NCBI GenBank assembly: GCA_023511655.1
Contig: JAIMBB010000003.1
Coordinates: 1-64,000, forward strand
Length of the DNA stretch: 64,000 bases
Origin: Anaerolineae bacterium
Lineage (GTDB): Bacteria; Chloroflexota; Anaerolineae; J036; Brachytrichaceae
Reading direction: 5' to 3'
The position numbers and the translations under genes are program-made. This document shows positions 25,855 through 34,476 of the stretch, one piece after another. Below the pieces are notes generated by a model that saw only the letters and a list, made by a program, of their open reading frames with translations, was not told the DNA's origin and did no database searches. The first letter of the stretch is position 1, and each line of letters starts with the position of its first letter.

Positions 25855-26586
25855 ATGGAACGACTGTATAGCCGCCAGGCCGTCCGCGAATGTTTGCGCG
25901 CGCGTCGGCGCGCCATCCATCGCCTGCTCATCGGCGAAGGGGTCGAGGACGCGCCGATCATCCGCGAAATTCGTGCGCTGGCGCAACAACAGCGCGTGCC
26001 CATCGTCGCGGTCGGCCGCGACGTATTGAACGCGGTTTCTCCCCATGCCCAGGGTGTAGCCTTGGAGGTGGGCGCTTATCCCTATGCCGATCTGGACGCG
26101 ATTTTGGCGCAGGCCAGGGCGCGTGGCGAACCACCGTTCATCCTCGTCCTGGATTCGCTGCAAGATCCGCATAACTTTGGCAGCCTGATTCGTACGGCAG
26201 AGGCGACCGGCGTGCACGGCATTGTGGTCGGCGAGCGGCGCAGCGTGGGCGTGACGCCGGCTGTGGTCAATGCTTCTTCGGGAGCGGCCGAGCACATGCG
26301 CGTGGCGCGGGTGGTGAACCTTGCGCGTGCGGTTGAAGCGATGAAGGCACATGAGGTGTGGATCGTCGCCCTGCATGGTGAGGCGCGGCGCACGATTTAT
26401 GAAACCGACTTGCGCGGTGCGCTAGCCTTCATCGTCGGCGGGGAAGGTGAGGGCGTAAGTCGCCTGTTGCGCGATAAGGCCGACTTTGTGGTGCGCCTGC
26501 CCATGCGCGGGCAGGTGGAATCGCTGAATGCGGCGGTGGCCGGCGCAGTAGCGCTATACGAGGCACTGCGGCAGCGTGGCGGATGA
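25855..26586 (+). CDS. rlmB: 23S rRNA (guanosine-2'-O-)-methyltransferase RlmB-like (TrmH/SpoU family)
   Basis: A 243-residue SpoU-type methyltransferase. It has an N-terminal substrate-recognition domain (LYSRQAVRECLRARRRAIHRLLI) and the three knot motifs: LDSLQDPHNFGSLIRTAE, FIVGGEGEGVSRLLRDKAD and LPMRGQVESLNAAVAGAVALYEA. RlmB methylates G2251 of 23S rRNA using S-adenosylmethionine. Length and motif set match RlmB/TrmH-B. It begins 12 bases after the membrane gene's stop, so it is likely transcribed with it. Confidence 0.85.
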   Translation: MERLYSRQAVRECLRARRRAIHRLLIGEGVEDAPIIREIRALAQQQRVPIVAVGRDVLNAVSPHAQGVALEVGAYPYADLDAILAQARARGEPPFILVLDSLQDPHNFGSLIRTAEATGVHGIVVGERRSVGVTPAVVNASSGAAEHMRVARVVNLARAVEAMKAHEVWIVALHGEARRTIYETDLRGALAFIVGGEGEGVSRLLRDKADFVVRLPMRGQVESLNAAVAGAVALYEALRQRGG

Positions 26587-26623
26587 GGCGCATCACGTCT
26601 CACAACCGTGCACCGCGCCCGAC

Positions 26624-26653
26624 TTGACAAACTCGACCGCCAAGTGCTAAAAC
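26624..26653 (+). promoter_or_regulatory. putative sigma-70-type promoter for TRAP binding protein
   Basis: TTGACA at 26624-26629 and TAAAAC at 26648-26653 are separated by 18 bases. The consensus -35 and partial -10 lie upstream of a 45-base leader with a ribosome site (GGAGG) before the ATG at 26698. Confidence 0.5.
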
Positions 26654-26697
26654 GCCCACCAGTTCAGGGCTTTTTGTGAGACCAGGAGGTAAAACAA

Positions 26698-27798
26698 ATG
26701 AAACGACGTGAATTTCTGTCCGCAGCCGCCAAAGGTGCAGCCGTTGGCGCGGCCTCGACTGCCTTCGCCGTCCCGACAATCGTGCATGCCCAGACGCCGA
26801 CGATCCGTTGGCAGATGGCTACGAGCTGGCCGATTGCGCTGGATACTATCTATGGCGCCGCGGTGTACTTCACCGAGCGCGTCGCTGCATTGACCGATGG
26901 CAAGTTCCAGATCACGCCCAACCCGGCCGGCAAACTCTCCAGAGGCACCGACATTCTGGACGTCGTTTCCCAGGGTGCCGTGCCCATCGGTCACACGGCA
27001 TCCTATTACTACATTGGCAAAAGCCCGATCACTGCATTCGGCACCGCCCTGCCATTCGGCATGACCTTCCGCCAACAGAATGCCTGGTTGTATGAGGGTG
27101 AGGGGTTGAAGCTGTTGCAGGAAGCCTACGCCAAGAAGTTCAACGTCATCCAGTGGCCGGCTGGCAACACCGGTGCGCAAATGGGCGGATGGTTCCGCAA
27201 AGAAGTGAACAAGGTCAGCGATCTACAGGGCCTGAAGATGCGCATCCCTGGCCTGGGCGGCGAAGTGATGAAGCGCCTGGGTGTAACGGTGCAGACGTTG
27301 CCGGGCGGCGAAATCTTCCAGGCGCTGCAAACGGGTACGGTGGATGCCGCCGAGTGGGTCGGCCCCTATGACGATGAGAAGCTCGGCTTCTACAAGGTGG
27401 CCAAGTTTTACTACTACCCCGGGTGGTGGGAGCCGGCCCCTTCGCTCGAAGTAGAAGTGAACCTGAACGAGTGGAATAAGCTGCCGAAAACGTATCAGGA
27501 AGCGATCAAGAGCGCCGCGGCCGAAGCCAACCAGAACATGATGGCGCGCTACGACGCTCGCAACGCTGCCGCGCTGGCCAAGCTGACGGCGCAGGGCGTG
27601 CAGGTGAGGCAGTACAGCAACGAAATCTTGACCGCTGCCCAGAAGGCGGCGATGGCGCTGTATGACGAGTTCGCCGCCAAGGACCCGGATTTCAAGAAGA
27701 TTTACGAGAACTGGAAGAAGTTCAAGGCTGAGAGCGATGCCTGGTTCGGCTTGAACGAACTCACGATGGAGTCTTTCCTCTTCGGTAAGATGGGTTAA
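26698..27798 (+). CDS. TRAP transporter substrate-binding protein (DctP family, TakP-like)
   Basis: A 366-residue exported binding protein. It has a Tat-type signal ([20 protein letters not shown], cleavage near VHAQ). The body matches Dct[86 protein letters not shown]. The last segment closely resembles the 2-oxo-acid-binding TakP type. It would deliver a carboxylate to the DctQ/DctM permease, encoded convergently just downstream. GGAGG with good spacing marks the start. Confidence 0.9.
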   Translation: MKRREFLSAAAKGAAVGAASTAFAVPTIVHAQTPTIRWQMATSWPIALDTIYGAAVYFTERVAALTDGKFQITPNPAGKLSRGTDILDVVSQGAVPIGHTASYYYIGKSPITAFGTALPFGMTFRQQNAWLYEGEGLKLLQEAYAKKFNVIQWPAGNTGAQMGGWFRKEVNKVSDLQGLKMRIPGLGGEVMKRLGVTVQTLPGGEIFQALQTGTVDAAEWVGPYDDEKLGFYKVAKFYYYPGWWEPAPSLEVEVNLNEWNKLPKTYQEAIKSAAAEANQNMMARYDARNAAALAKLTAQGVQVRQYSNEILTAAQKAAMALYDEFAAKDPDFKKIYENWKKFKAESDAWFGLNELTMESFLFGKMG

Positions 27799-27822
27799 CC
27801 CCGATCTCTCCGAATCATAAAA

Positions 27823-27854
27823 ACAACGGGCGGGAATCCATTCCCGCCCGTTGT
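27823..27854. terminator. bidirectional Rho-independent terminator
   Basis: Bases 27823-27837 are perfectly complementary to 27840-27854 (15-bp, GC-rich stem, two-base central loop). It is flanked by A-rich sequence on the left and T-rich on the right, so it could stop both the + strand DctP transcript (ending 27798) and the - strand permease transcript (ending 27858). Confidence 0.8.
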
Positions 27855-27857
27855 CGT

Positions 27858-29237
27858 TTACCTGAACGATGCCCTTACCAGCGCGTTGACCGTCTCCGGG
27901 AAAGCGATCACGATGACCAGCACGACCAACTGAATGACCATAAAGGGAATCGCGCTGCGGTGAATCTCGACTGTGCTCACCTCCTTTGGCGCGACGCTCT
28001 GCATGTAGAACAACGAGAACCCTACCGGCGGCGAGATGAACGCCGTCTGAAGGTTGATGGCGACGACGATGGCAAACCACACCATGGTGTAGCCCTCGTT
28101 GGCGAAGGCGCCCATCTCATTGACCGTGTTGAGCACCTTTTCGGCCGCCGGCACCAGTAGCGGCATGGCGATATAGGTGATCTCCGGGAACTCGAGGAAG
28201 ATGCCCAGCAAGAAGATCACGATGTTGGCGACGATGATGAACGTCCAGAAGCCGCCGGGCAGGCCGGTCAGCCATTCGTCAATCAAAACATCGCCGCCCA
28301 GGCCATACAAGACCTTGGTGAACAGGGTGGAAGCGAACAGGATCATCAGCACCAGGCCGGTGGTCTTGGCAGTGGATAGGGCGGCGTCCGAGACGATCTT
28401 CCAGCTCATCCGCCGGTTGGCAATTGCCAGGAGGGCCGCGCCGATCGCGCCGAAGGCGCCGGCTTCGCTAGGTGTGGCCAGTCCGGCGAAGATCGTGCCC
28501 AACACGGCCAGGATGAGCACCACTGGTGGCACAAACGCCCTGAGCACACGCAACAGCAAGGATTTACCGCCCAGCGTGCGCGCTTCCGGCGGCAGGGCTG
28601 GCGCGCTGCCGGGACGGGTATAGGCTACCACCAGCGCATAGATGGCATACGCGGCAGCCAGCATCAGACCGGGCACCAGCGCGCCGGCGAACAAATCGCC
28701 GATGGAGACGCCGAACTGATCGCTGAGCAGCACCAACACGATGCTGGGCGGGATCATCTGCGCCATGGTGCCCGAGGCGATGATCACGCCGGTGGCCAGG
28801 CCCTTGTCGTAGCCGTATTTCAACATGGTGGGCAGCGAGATCAGCCCCATGGCGATGATCGTCGCCGCCACGACGCCTGTGGTGGCTGCCAGCAGCGTGC
28901 CGACGATCACCACCGCCAGCGCGATACCGCCCTTCACCGGCCCCATCAACTGCCCAACCGTCTCCAGCAACTCTTCGGCCAGGCCTGACTTTTCCAACAG
29001 CGCGCCCATGAAGATGAAAAAGGGGATCGCCAGGAGCGTGCTGTCGCTCATGATGCCGAACCAGCTATTCGGCAGGGATAGCAGCAGGTTGAAGTCGAAC
29101 GCCCCCATCACCAGGCCGATCAACCCGAACACGATGGAGACGCCGGCGAACGAAAAGGCGACCGGATAGCCTGTCAGCAACAAGAAGAAGAAGCCGACGA
29201 ACATCAAGATACCGAGCCATTGAGGGTTGAATTCCAT
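27858..29237 (-). CDS. TRAP transporter large permease (DctM family)
   Basis: A 459-residue, roughly 12-helix protein. Characteristic parts: [91 protein letters not shown] and the C-terminal [18 protein letters not shown]. DctM is the ion-driven translocating subunit working with DctQ. It starts 12 bases after the DctQ stop, in the same operon; the binding protein is on the opposite strand beyond the shared terminator. Confidence 0.9.
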   Translation of the reverse strand: MEFNPQWLGILMFVGFFFLLLTGYPVAFSFAGVSIVFGLIGLVMGAFDFNLLLSLPNSWFGIMSDSTLLAIPFFIFMGALLEKSGLAEELLETVGQLMGPVKGGIALAVVIVGTLLAATTGVVAATIIAMGLISLPTMLKYGYDKGLATGVIIASGTMAQMIPPSIVLVLLSDQFGVSIGDLFAGALVPGLMLAAAYAIYALVVAYTRPGSAPALPPEARTLGGKSLLLRVLRAFVPPVVLILAVLGTIFAGLATPSEAGAFGAIGAALLAIANRRMSWKIVSDAALSTAKTTGLVLMILFASTLFTKVLYGLGGDVLIDEWLTGLPGGFWTFIIVANIVIFLLGIFLEFPEITYIAMPLLVPAAEKVLNTVNEMGAFANEGYTMVWFAIVVAINLQTAFISPPVGFSLFYMQSVAPKEVSTVEIHRSAIPFMVIQLVVLVIVIAFPETVNALVRASFR

Positions 29238-29248
29238 GGAATGTCACC

Positions 29249-29887
29249 TCACTTGCGATGTTCGAGCTCCTCCCTAAACTCCTGTGCCAGCTCTTGGGCG
29301 GCTGCTTGCTCATCCTCTGCTGCCATGACGGCGGCCTCCATCTCGTGCACGCCGGCCAGCACTGCGCCGTATTTGATGAGCTGAGCGATGCCTTGAATCA
29401 GCAGCCCGGCGAAGCCGACGATGATCAGCGATTTAAGCGGTGCGAGCGGCAACCCGCCGGCGTCGCTGGATACCTCCCACGGCCCCCAACTGCCGTCCGG
29501 CAAGCGCCCCCACGAGGTCAGCACCGGGTTGATGCTGACGTAGACCGCCAGTGCGCTAAACGGCACGAGGAAGAGCAACGTGCCGAGAAAATCCACCAGC
29601 GCGCGTCGGCGCGGCCCCCATTGGGAATAGAAGAAATCCACGCGCACGTTCACGTTGTGTTTGAGCAGGTAGGGGAAACCGATCAGGAACAGCAGGGAGA
29701 ACAAATACCACTGCAACTGGATCAGCTCGTTGGAGATGAGCGTGCGTTGGACCGCTTGGCCTAAGTAGCGCAGCGCGGCGTTTAAAAATCCGGCTGCGAT
29801 GGTCAAGACGACGATGAAACTGATCAGGCCGCTTAACCGGTCGGTGATTGCGTCAATTGCCGCCGAAATACGAAGCAACGTCTTCAA
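29249..29887 (-). CDS. TRAP transporter small permease (DctQ family)
   Basis: A 212-residue protein with four hydrophobic helices: ISFIVVLTIAAGFLNAALRYL, LIQLQWYLFSLLFLIGFPYLL, VDFLGTLLFLVPFSALAVYV and LKSLIIVGFAGLLIQGIAQL, with the conserved LKHNVNVRVDFFYSQW segment. DctQ forms the permease with DctM. The C-terminus is acidic and Ala-rich. First gene of the permease pair. Confidence 0.88.
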   Translation of the reverse strand: MKTLLRISAAIDAITDRLSGLISFIVVLTIAAGFLNAALRYLGQAVQRTLISNELIQLQWYLFSLLFLIGFPYLLKHNVNVRVDFFYSQWGPRRRALVDFLGTLLFLVPFSALAVYVSINPVLTSWGRLPDGSWGPWEVSSDAGGLPLAPLKSLIIVGFAGLLIQGIAQLIKYGAVLAGVHEMEAAVMAAEDEQAAAQELAQEFREELEHRK

Positions 29888-30026
29888 TGTCCTACCCTCC
29901 TCGTATCGCTTGACTGCGGGCTGCGCTCACAACAACTGTCAGAACGACGATGCTTACAAACGCGTGGCGCGCATATTATTCACGGTGGCCGATTTGTCAA
30001 TTTGCATGCCGGCGGCGTCGCATGCC

Positions 30027-30683
30027 TCATGTGGCATCTACCACGAAGATACTCCGGGCGATCTGATCGCTCACCTGACAGGTCCGGCCGGGGGCCAGGC
30101 AGACGATAAACGTGGCGTCGTCCGTGCGCGGTCCAACGGTAACGATGGTCTGAGGCATCAGGCCGAGTTCAGCTACTGCGCGCAGCAGCGCGGGGTCCTC
30201 GTCCCGGATGCGCTCGATGCGCACCGTGCTGCCTTCGGCTGCGTCGCTCAGTGTGCGGCGTGAGGTGGTTGCGATTTCACCGCTCTTGGTGGGGATTGGG
30301 TCACCGTGCGGATCCACCTTTGGATGTCCCAGCAGAGTCGAAATGCGATCCTCGAATTCCTCGCTGATGGCGTGTTCCAGGCGATCGGCTTCGGCATGAA
30401 CCTGATCCCACGAATAGCCCATGGCCTCGGTCAAGTACAGCTCGATCAATCGGTGATGGCGAATCACCTCGAGCGCGATCTTCTCGCCGGCCGGGGTGAG
30501 CGTGGCGCCCTGGTAAGGCTCGTAGATCACCAGCTTCAGCTCGGCCAGCTTCTTGAGCATACCGGTGACGGAAGCGGCTGTCACATTGAGCTGAGCCGCA
30601 AGCGCATTCGTCGTCGCGCGCTCGTTCTCGTGGCGCAGGCTGTAGATCGCTTTCAGATAATCCTGGACGGACTCAGAGAGCAT
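30027..30683 (-). CDS. DtxR/MntR-family metal-dependent repressor
   Basis: A 218-residue protein: N-terminal winged helix (VQDYLKAIYSLRHENERATTNALAAQLNVTAASVTGMLKKLAELKLV), a metal-binding dimer domain (HHRLIELYLTEAMGYSWDQVHAEADRLEH) and a C-terminal SH3-like FeoA domain (STVRIERIRDEDPALLRAVAEL). The order matches Fe2+ or Mn2+ sensors that repress uptake genes. No metal transporter is adjacent. TAAAAT five bases before the ATG may be its -10, pointing to a very short or absent leader. Confidence 0.9.
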   Translation of the reverse strand: MLSESVQDYLKAIYSLRHENERATTNALAAQLNVTAASVTGMLKKLAELKLVIYEPYQGATLTPAGEKIALEVIRHHRLIELYLTEAMGYSWDQVHAEADRLEHAISEEFEDRISTLLGHPKVDPHGDPIPTKSGEIATTSRRTLSDAAEGSTVRIERIRDEDPALLRAVAELGLMPQTIVTVGPRTDDATFIVCLAPGRTCQVSDQIARSIFVVDAT

Positions 30684-30752
30684 TACTTATTTTATCCCGG
30701 TAGGTCGAAAGGGTGCATTCATGCATAGGGCAAAAACCTCGCAGGCGTCAGG

Positions 30753-30779
30753 GTGGGCGAAGGCACTGCCTTCACCCAC
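30753..30779. repeat. REP-like palindrome (GTGGGCGAAGGCA type)
   Basis: Bases 30753-30765 pair with 30767-30779 (13 bp, one mismatch, 1-base centre). It is the same family as the longer 39229-39265 palindrome (shared GGGTGGGCGAAGGCA). It lies in the divergent gap between the DtxR and PlsY genes. Confidence 0.55.
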
Positions 30780-30871
30780 GGGGTTCGCTTAAGTTCTCTG
30801 GTGGAATGGTGTCTCGGGGACATGCTACGGTGTGCCTCATTTGGCCCTTCGGTGTTACCATATCACAAGCC

Positions 30872-31534
30872 ATGAGCGCATTCTGGATCAGTATCGCGTG
30901 TGGTCTGGCCGGCTACCTAATCGGCTCGATTCCGTTCGGCTGGCTCATCGTCAAGTTAGTCAAGGGTATTGACGTACGACAGTTCGGGAGCGGTCGCACC
31001 GGCGGGACGAACGTCTTTCGCGCGGCTGGGGTGGCAGCTGGGCTGGCAACGGCCATCCTCGACGTGCTGAAGGGAGTAGCTGCCGTGTTAATCGTGCGTC
31101 AGTTCATCGCCGATACGGCAGGCTGGGCCGAGGCGCTGGCTGGCTTTGGCGTGGTGCTGGGCCATAACGCATCCTGTTTCCTAAACTTTCGCGGCGGCGC
31201 AGGCGGAGCGACCGCTGTCGGCACCAGTATCGCGATTTGGCCGTGGGGCGGCTTGCCTGCGTTCGTAATCGGTTCGCTGATGCTCTTCGTGGGCGGCTAT
31301 GCCTCGATCGCCTCGATGCTGGCCGGCACGACGGTTGCCATCGCCAACACCATCGGCGCCGTCTTCGGCGTGACCCATTGGGCATATGCTGCTTATGGCT
31401 GGGGTGTGCTCGGCCTGATTTTGATTGCCCTTCGCCCAAACATTGAGCGCCTGCGCGCCGGCACGGAGAAGCGCGTGTCATGGTTCAAGCGCGCCGGCCC
31501 GGCTCAATCCGGTTCGTCTGCCACTCAGCCATGA
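30872..31534 (+). CDS. plsY: glycerol-3-phosphate acyltransferase PlsY (divergent)
   Basis: A 220-residue polytopic protein: GYLIGSIPFGWLIVKLVKGIDVRQFGSGRTGGTNVFRAAG and VVLGHNASCFLNFRGGAGGATAVGTSIAIWPW, then a third conserved loop. PlsY transfers acyl from acyl-phosphate to glycerol-3-phosphate in the first step of phospholipid synthesis. The family's second motif is usually near GHNWPVF-x-FKGGKGVAT; here it is GHNASCFLNFRGGAGGAT, so one Lys/Gly-Val is changed. The start at 30872 removes a non-conserved extension reaching 30713. RluA-type gene follows 25 bases downstream. Confidence 0.8.
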   Translation: MSAFWISIACGLAGYLIGSIPFGWLIVKLVKGIDVRQFGSGRTGGTNVFRAAGVAAGLATAILDVLKGVAAVLIVRQFIADTAGWAEALAGFGVVLGHNASCFLNFRGGAGGATAVGTSIAIWPWGGLPAFVIGSLMLFVGGYASIASMLAGTTVAIANTIGAVFGVTHWAYAAYGWGVLGLILIALRPNIERLRAGTEKRVSWFKRAGPAQSGSSATQP

Positions 31535-31559
31535 ACGCGCCCGATCGCATTGCTCTGCG

Positions 31560-32291
31560 ATGAATCCGTCTCGCCCACGCCGAATAGATCTCTTATACCA
31601 AGACGATCATCTCGTCGCCGTCAACAAACCCGCTGGCATCACCACGATTCACGACGCTGCGCGCCCCGACGAGCGTGATCTGCACGAGATGCTGGAGGCG
31701 CGTTTCGGCCGGCTGTGGCCGGTGCATCGCCTCGACCGCGACACCAGCGGCGTGATCATCTTTGCCCGCACCGAGGCGTCTCATCGCACTCTGAGCGAAT
31801 GGTTCGAAGGGCGCGACGTCACCAAGATCTATCATGCGATCGTCGTCGGCAGCCCACCGTGGACGGAGCGCACCGCCGATGCCCCCTTGCGGGTGGACGG
31901 CGACCGGCGTCATCGCACGGTGGTGGATGCCGTGCGGGGCAAGCCGGCGGTGACGCACTTTCGCGTGTTGCAGCGCCTGAAGCGCTACGCGCTGGTCGAG
32001 GCTCGACCAGAGACCGGCCGCACGCATCAGATTCGGGTGCACGCCGCGTTGCTCGGTCATCCGATCGCAGCCGATGACTTGTACGGCGATGGCCGGCCAA
32101 TCTTCCTTTCACAACTGAAGCGAGATTACCGCTCGACCAGCCCGGAGGAACTGCCGCTGATGGGGCGCGTAGCGCTGCACGCGTGGCAGTTGATCTTGAA
32201 TCATCCGGCCACCGGGGAGCTGCTCGAACTCCACGCGCCATACGCCAAAGACTTCAACGCCACGATCAACCAGTTGAGCAAGCTGGCCTGA
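31560..32291 (+). CDS. RluA-family pseudouridine synthase
   Basis: A 243-residue catalytic domain without an S4 domain: LLYQDDHLVAVNKPAGITT, the catalytic PVHRLDRDTSGVIIF (Asp), FRVLQRLKRYALVEARPETGRTHQIRVHAALLGHPIAADDLYG and LMGRVALHAWQLILNHP. It isomerises uridine to pseudouridine in rRNA or tRNA; the target position cannot be told. The ATG at 31560 gives the usual start; upstream in-frame extension to 31425 overlaps PlsY. Confidence 0.88.
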   Translation: MNPSRPRRIDLLYQDDHLVAVNKPAGITTIHDAARPDERDLHEMLEARFGRLWPVHRLDRDTSGVIIFARTEASHRTLSEWFEGRDVTKIYHAIVVGSPPWTERTADAPLRVDGDRRHRTVVDAVRGKPAVTHFRVLQRLKRYALVEARPETGRTHQIRVHAALLGHPIAADDLYGDGRPIFLSQLKRDYRSTSPEELPLMGRVALHAWQLILNHPATGELLELHAPYAKDFNATINQLSKLA

Positions 32292-32490
32292 CGGCGCGTT
32301 TCACGGAGGATCGAAAACGGGGAGTTCATGCCCTGTGGCACCGGCTTCTAATTCGGCGATCCGGGTTTGCGCGTCGATGCTGACAAATCTAGCACCGCTC
32401 AGGTTTTTTGCCACAACCCTGAACTCTTACGCACAGGCTTCCCCTTGGCGGAAAGGGCATTTGGCCTGACAATTGTTGAGCGGTATCGTT

Positions 32491-32496
32491 TATAAT
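32491..32496 (+). promoter_or_regulatory. -10 element of tRNA-Val promoter
   Basis: A perfect TATAAT lies 11 bases before the tRNA 5' end. A possible -35 is CTGACA at 32466-32471 with a longer-than-usual 19-base spacer. Confidence 0.55.
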
Positions 32497-32507
32497 ACGC
32501 CTGCTTC

Positions 32508-32581
32508 GGGGGCGTAGCTCAGTTGGTTAGAGCGTTGCGTTGACATCGCAAAGGTCACAAGTTCGAGTCTTGTCGCTCCCA
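32508..32581 (+). tRNA. tRNA-Val (anticodon GAC)
   Basis: A 74-base cloverleaf. The acceptor stem GGGGGCG pairs with CGCTCCC (one G-U), D arm GCTCAGTTGGTTAGAGC, anticodon stem TTGCG/CGCAA around loop TTGACAT (anticodon GAC), T arm ACAAG-TTCGAGT-CTTGT, discriminator A. CCA is not encoded. A TATAAT promoter element lies just upstream. Confidence 0.95.
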
Positions 32582-32587
32582 CTGGTC

Positions 32588-32614
32588 GAAGCGCGGAGCA
32601 AGCACCCGCGCTTC
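32588..32614 (+). terminator. hairpin downstream of tRNA-Val
   Basis: GAAGCGCGG (32588-32596) pairs with CCGCGCTTC (32606-32614), a 9-bp stem with a 9-base loop, six bases after the tRNA. There is no U-tract, so it may be a processing or weak termination signal, immediately before the aminotransferase start. Confidence 0.4.
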
Positions 32615-32622
32615 GCGCATTT

Positions 32623-33822
32623 GTGTCGGACAGATCGCAGCACGCCCTTGTGACGACGCCTCATCACCTATCCGACCTGCACGCCGCGCTGCGGCCTAGC
32701 GTGATTGACCTGGGGCTGGGTCATCCTGACCCGACGTTGCTGCCGTTGGACGCGATACGACGGGCGAGCGCCCGGGCTGTGGCGCGTTACGGCGCACATG
32801 CCTTGGGCTATGGCTATGCGACCGGGCCGGGGCCATTGTCCGACTGGCTGCGCCATCGCATTGCGCAGCACGAGGGACGCGCGCCGGATGCTGACGAGAT
32901 CGCCATCACCGGCGGCATCTCCCACGCACTCGATCAGCTCATCACCCTGTGCACGAAGCCGGGCGATGTGGCAATGGTCGAGTCGCCCACTTATCACCTT
33001 GCCGTGCGCATCTTGCGCGACCGACCGCTCAAGTTGGCCGCTGTCCCGTATAACGCTGATGGTCCCGACGTTGCTGCATTGAGCGCGCTCATTGGCCGGC
33101 TGAAACAGGAGGGAGAGCGTCCGCGTTTGCTGTACTGCGTGCCGACGTTCAATAACCCGACCGGCAAGTGCTGGAGCGACGCCGTGCGTCGCGAGGTGGT
33201 ACAGCTTGCCGTGCGCGAGGGCTTCCTCATTGTCGAGGACGATGCTTATCGTGAGCTGGCTTACGACGGACCGACGCCGTCGTCGCTGTGGTCTATCGCG
33301 CCGGCCGGCAGCGTGGTACGGCTGGGATCATTCTCCAAAAGCCTGGCGCCCGGCATGCGCGTGGGATGGATCACCGCCGACCGAGATGTGATTGCGCGCT
33401 ACGCTACCTGTGGGTTGATGGACAGCGGCGGCGGGCCGAATCAATTCGCCGCCATGGCCGTCGCCGCCTATTGCGAGGCTGGCGAATTCGACCCCCAGGT
33501 AGCGCAACTTCGCGCCGCCTATCGCACTCGGCGCGACGCTTTGCTGAACGCAATCGCCATCCACCTGCCCGCCGGATGCGAAGTGCACACGCCGGCCGGC
33601 GGTTTCTTCGTGTGGCTGCGGTTGCCGGGCGTCTCGGCACGGCGGCTGCTGCCGACGGCCGAGGCGATGGGAGTGTCCTTCGTGCCGGGACAACGGTTCT
33701 TCTGCGACGGCCAGGGCGGCGAGGATGCCATCCGGTTGGCCTTCACGCTCTATCCGCCGGCGCAACTGCAAGAGGCGGTGCGGCGGTTGGCCCAGGCCGT
33801 ACAGGCGCATGACCAAAACTGA
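32623..33822 (+). CDS. PLP-dependent aminotransferase (fold type I, class I/II)
   Basis: A 399-residue protein without an HTH domain. Motifs: IDLGLGHPDPTLLP, LGYGYATGPGPLSDWL, ITGGISHALDQL, YCVPTFNNPTG (substrate region), EDDAYRELAYDG and the PLP-lysine in LGSFSKSLAPGMRVGW. It belongs to the MocR/2-aminoadipate or branched-chain aminotransferase-like group; the amino donor and acceptor are not determinable. The start is GTG 32623, only 42 bases after the tRNA, with no clear ribosome site. Confidence 0.85.
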   Translation: MSDRSQHALVTTPHHLSDLHAALRPSVIDLGLGHPDPTLLPLDAIRRASARAVARYGAHALGYGYATGPGPLSDWLRHRIAQHEGRAPDADEIAITGGISHALDQLITLCTKPGDVAMVESPTYHLAVRILRDRPLKLAAVPYNADGPDVAALSALIGRLKQEGERPRLLYCVPTFNNPTGKCWSDAVRREVVQLAVREGFLIVEDDAYRELAYDGPTPSSLWSIAPAGSVVRLGSFSKSLAPGMRVGWITADRDVIARYATCGLMDSGGGPNQFAAMAVAAYCEAGEFDPQVAQLRAAYRTRRDALLNAIAIHLPAGCEVHTPAGGFFVWLRLPGVSARRLLPTAEAMGVSFVPGQRFFCDGQGGEDAIRLAFTLYPPAQLQEAVRRLAQAVQAHDQN

Positions 33823-33868
33823 CTGCTCAACCCGACCGGCCTATTCCCATCGTCGCGTGTTCGACCTC

Positions 33869-33874
33869 TATAAT
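33869..33874 (+). promoter_or_regulatory. putative -10 element of the MntA-like gene
   Basis: TATAAT lies seven bases before the GTG at 33882, followed by CCCGGCT, the same sequence as after the TACAAT at 10703. This geometry suggests that transcription begins essentially at the start codon. Confidence 0.45.
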
Positions 33875-33881
33875 CCCGGCT

Positions 33882-34310
33882 GTGGATTTGTCGAAGCTTG
33901 CCGAGGTCTTTCAGCGATATCCCGATATTCAGGCCGTGTATCTGTTCGGCTCCTACGCCGCCGGCCGAGCGCGCCCCGACAGCGACATTGACCTCGCCAT
34001 ATGGCCACGTCGTCGCGAGATTCGCGAACGACGTTTGGATATTTTGGCCGATCTGGCCGCGCGCGGCTTTTGCAACGTTGATCTGGTGTTCCTCGACACC
34101 GACGACGTCGTGCTAAAGCATCAGGCCGTGCGCTTGAACAAGGTCATCTATCATGCGCCCGACTTCGATCGCGGCAGCGCATACTCGCGGGTCGTCCGCG
34201 AGTATCTCGACTTCCAGCCTTTCCTCGCCGTCCAGCGCCAGGCGTATAAACGGAGAGTCCTCGATGCCCCAACCGGACGTCATTCAGAAGCGGCTTCAGA
34301 AGCTGGATGA
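33882..34310 (+). CDS. MNT-domain nucleotidyltransferase (MntA-like antitoxin)
   Basis: A 142-residue minimal nucleotidyltransferase. The N-terminus carries LFGSYAAGRARPDSDIDLAI, the GS...DxD signature, and a third acidic strand NVDLVFLD. Small proteins of this type paired with HEPN (HepT) proteins are antitoxins that neutralise HepT by AMPylation. The start is GTG 33882. The partner begins at 34264, overlapping its end by 47 bases, but is truncated. It may therefore be an orphan antitoxin. Confidence 0.75.
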   Translation: MDLSKLAEVFQRYPDIQAVYLFGSYAAGRARPDSDIDLAIWPRRREIRERRLDILADLAARGFCNVDLVFLDTDDVVLKHQAVRLNKVIYHAPDFDRGSAYSRVVREYLDFQPFLAVQRQAYKRRVLDAPTGRHSEAASEAG

Positions 34311-34476
34311 GTATCTCGCTATCTTGCACAAGTTGCGCCGCTACCCGCCACGCAGGGCTTCTGTCGGCTGCGAAGCCCCGCGTGGCGGATGGCAACCCTA
34401 CCGTCTGACCATGGGCAGGTATACGCCGCCGCCGACGCTGAGGGTGACTTTGTGTTCGCCGTTTTGCACGTCGTAG
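34264..34476 (+). pseudogene. truncated HEPN (HepT-like) toxin
   Basis: The ATG at 34264 starts MPQPDVIQKRLQKLDEYLAI and then LHKLRRY, the typical first helix of HepT-like DUF86/HEPN proteins that partner MntA. After the Tyr the sequence changes to non-HEPN residues (PPRRASVGCEAPRGG) and ends at 34476 inside the downstream gene's antisense region. Full-length HepT is around 140 residues, so the R-x4-6-H catalytic motif is missing. The break coincides with the hairpin beginning at 34345, suggesting an insertion or deletion there. Confidence 0.7.
34345..34388. repeat. long hairpin at the toxin break point
   Basis: CCGCCACGC and GGGCTTC pair with GAAGCCC and GCGTGGCGG (16 bp, one A-C mismatch, 10-base loop). 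It lies nine bases beyond the stop of the minus-strand DUF11 gene, where it may end transcription, although it has no U-tract. HepT homology stops exactly here. Confidence 0.5.

Noticed and set aside
32292-32490. Possible small gene between RluA-type gene and the tRNA
   Set aside because: Only short open stretches without starts or family features; treated as promoter region.
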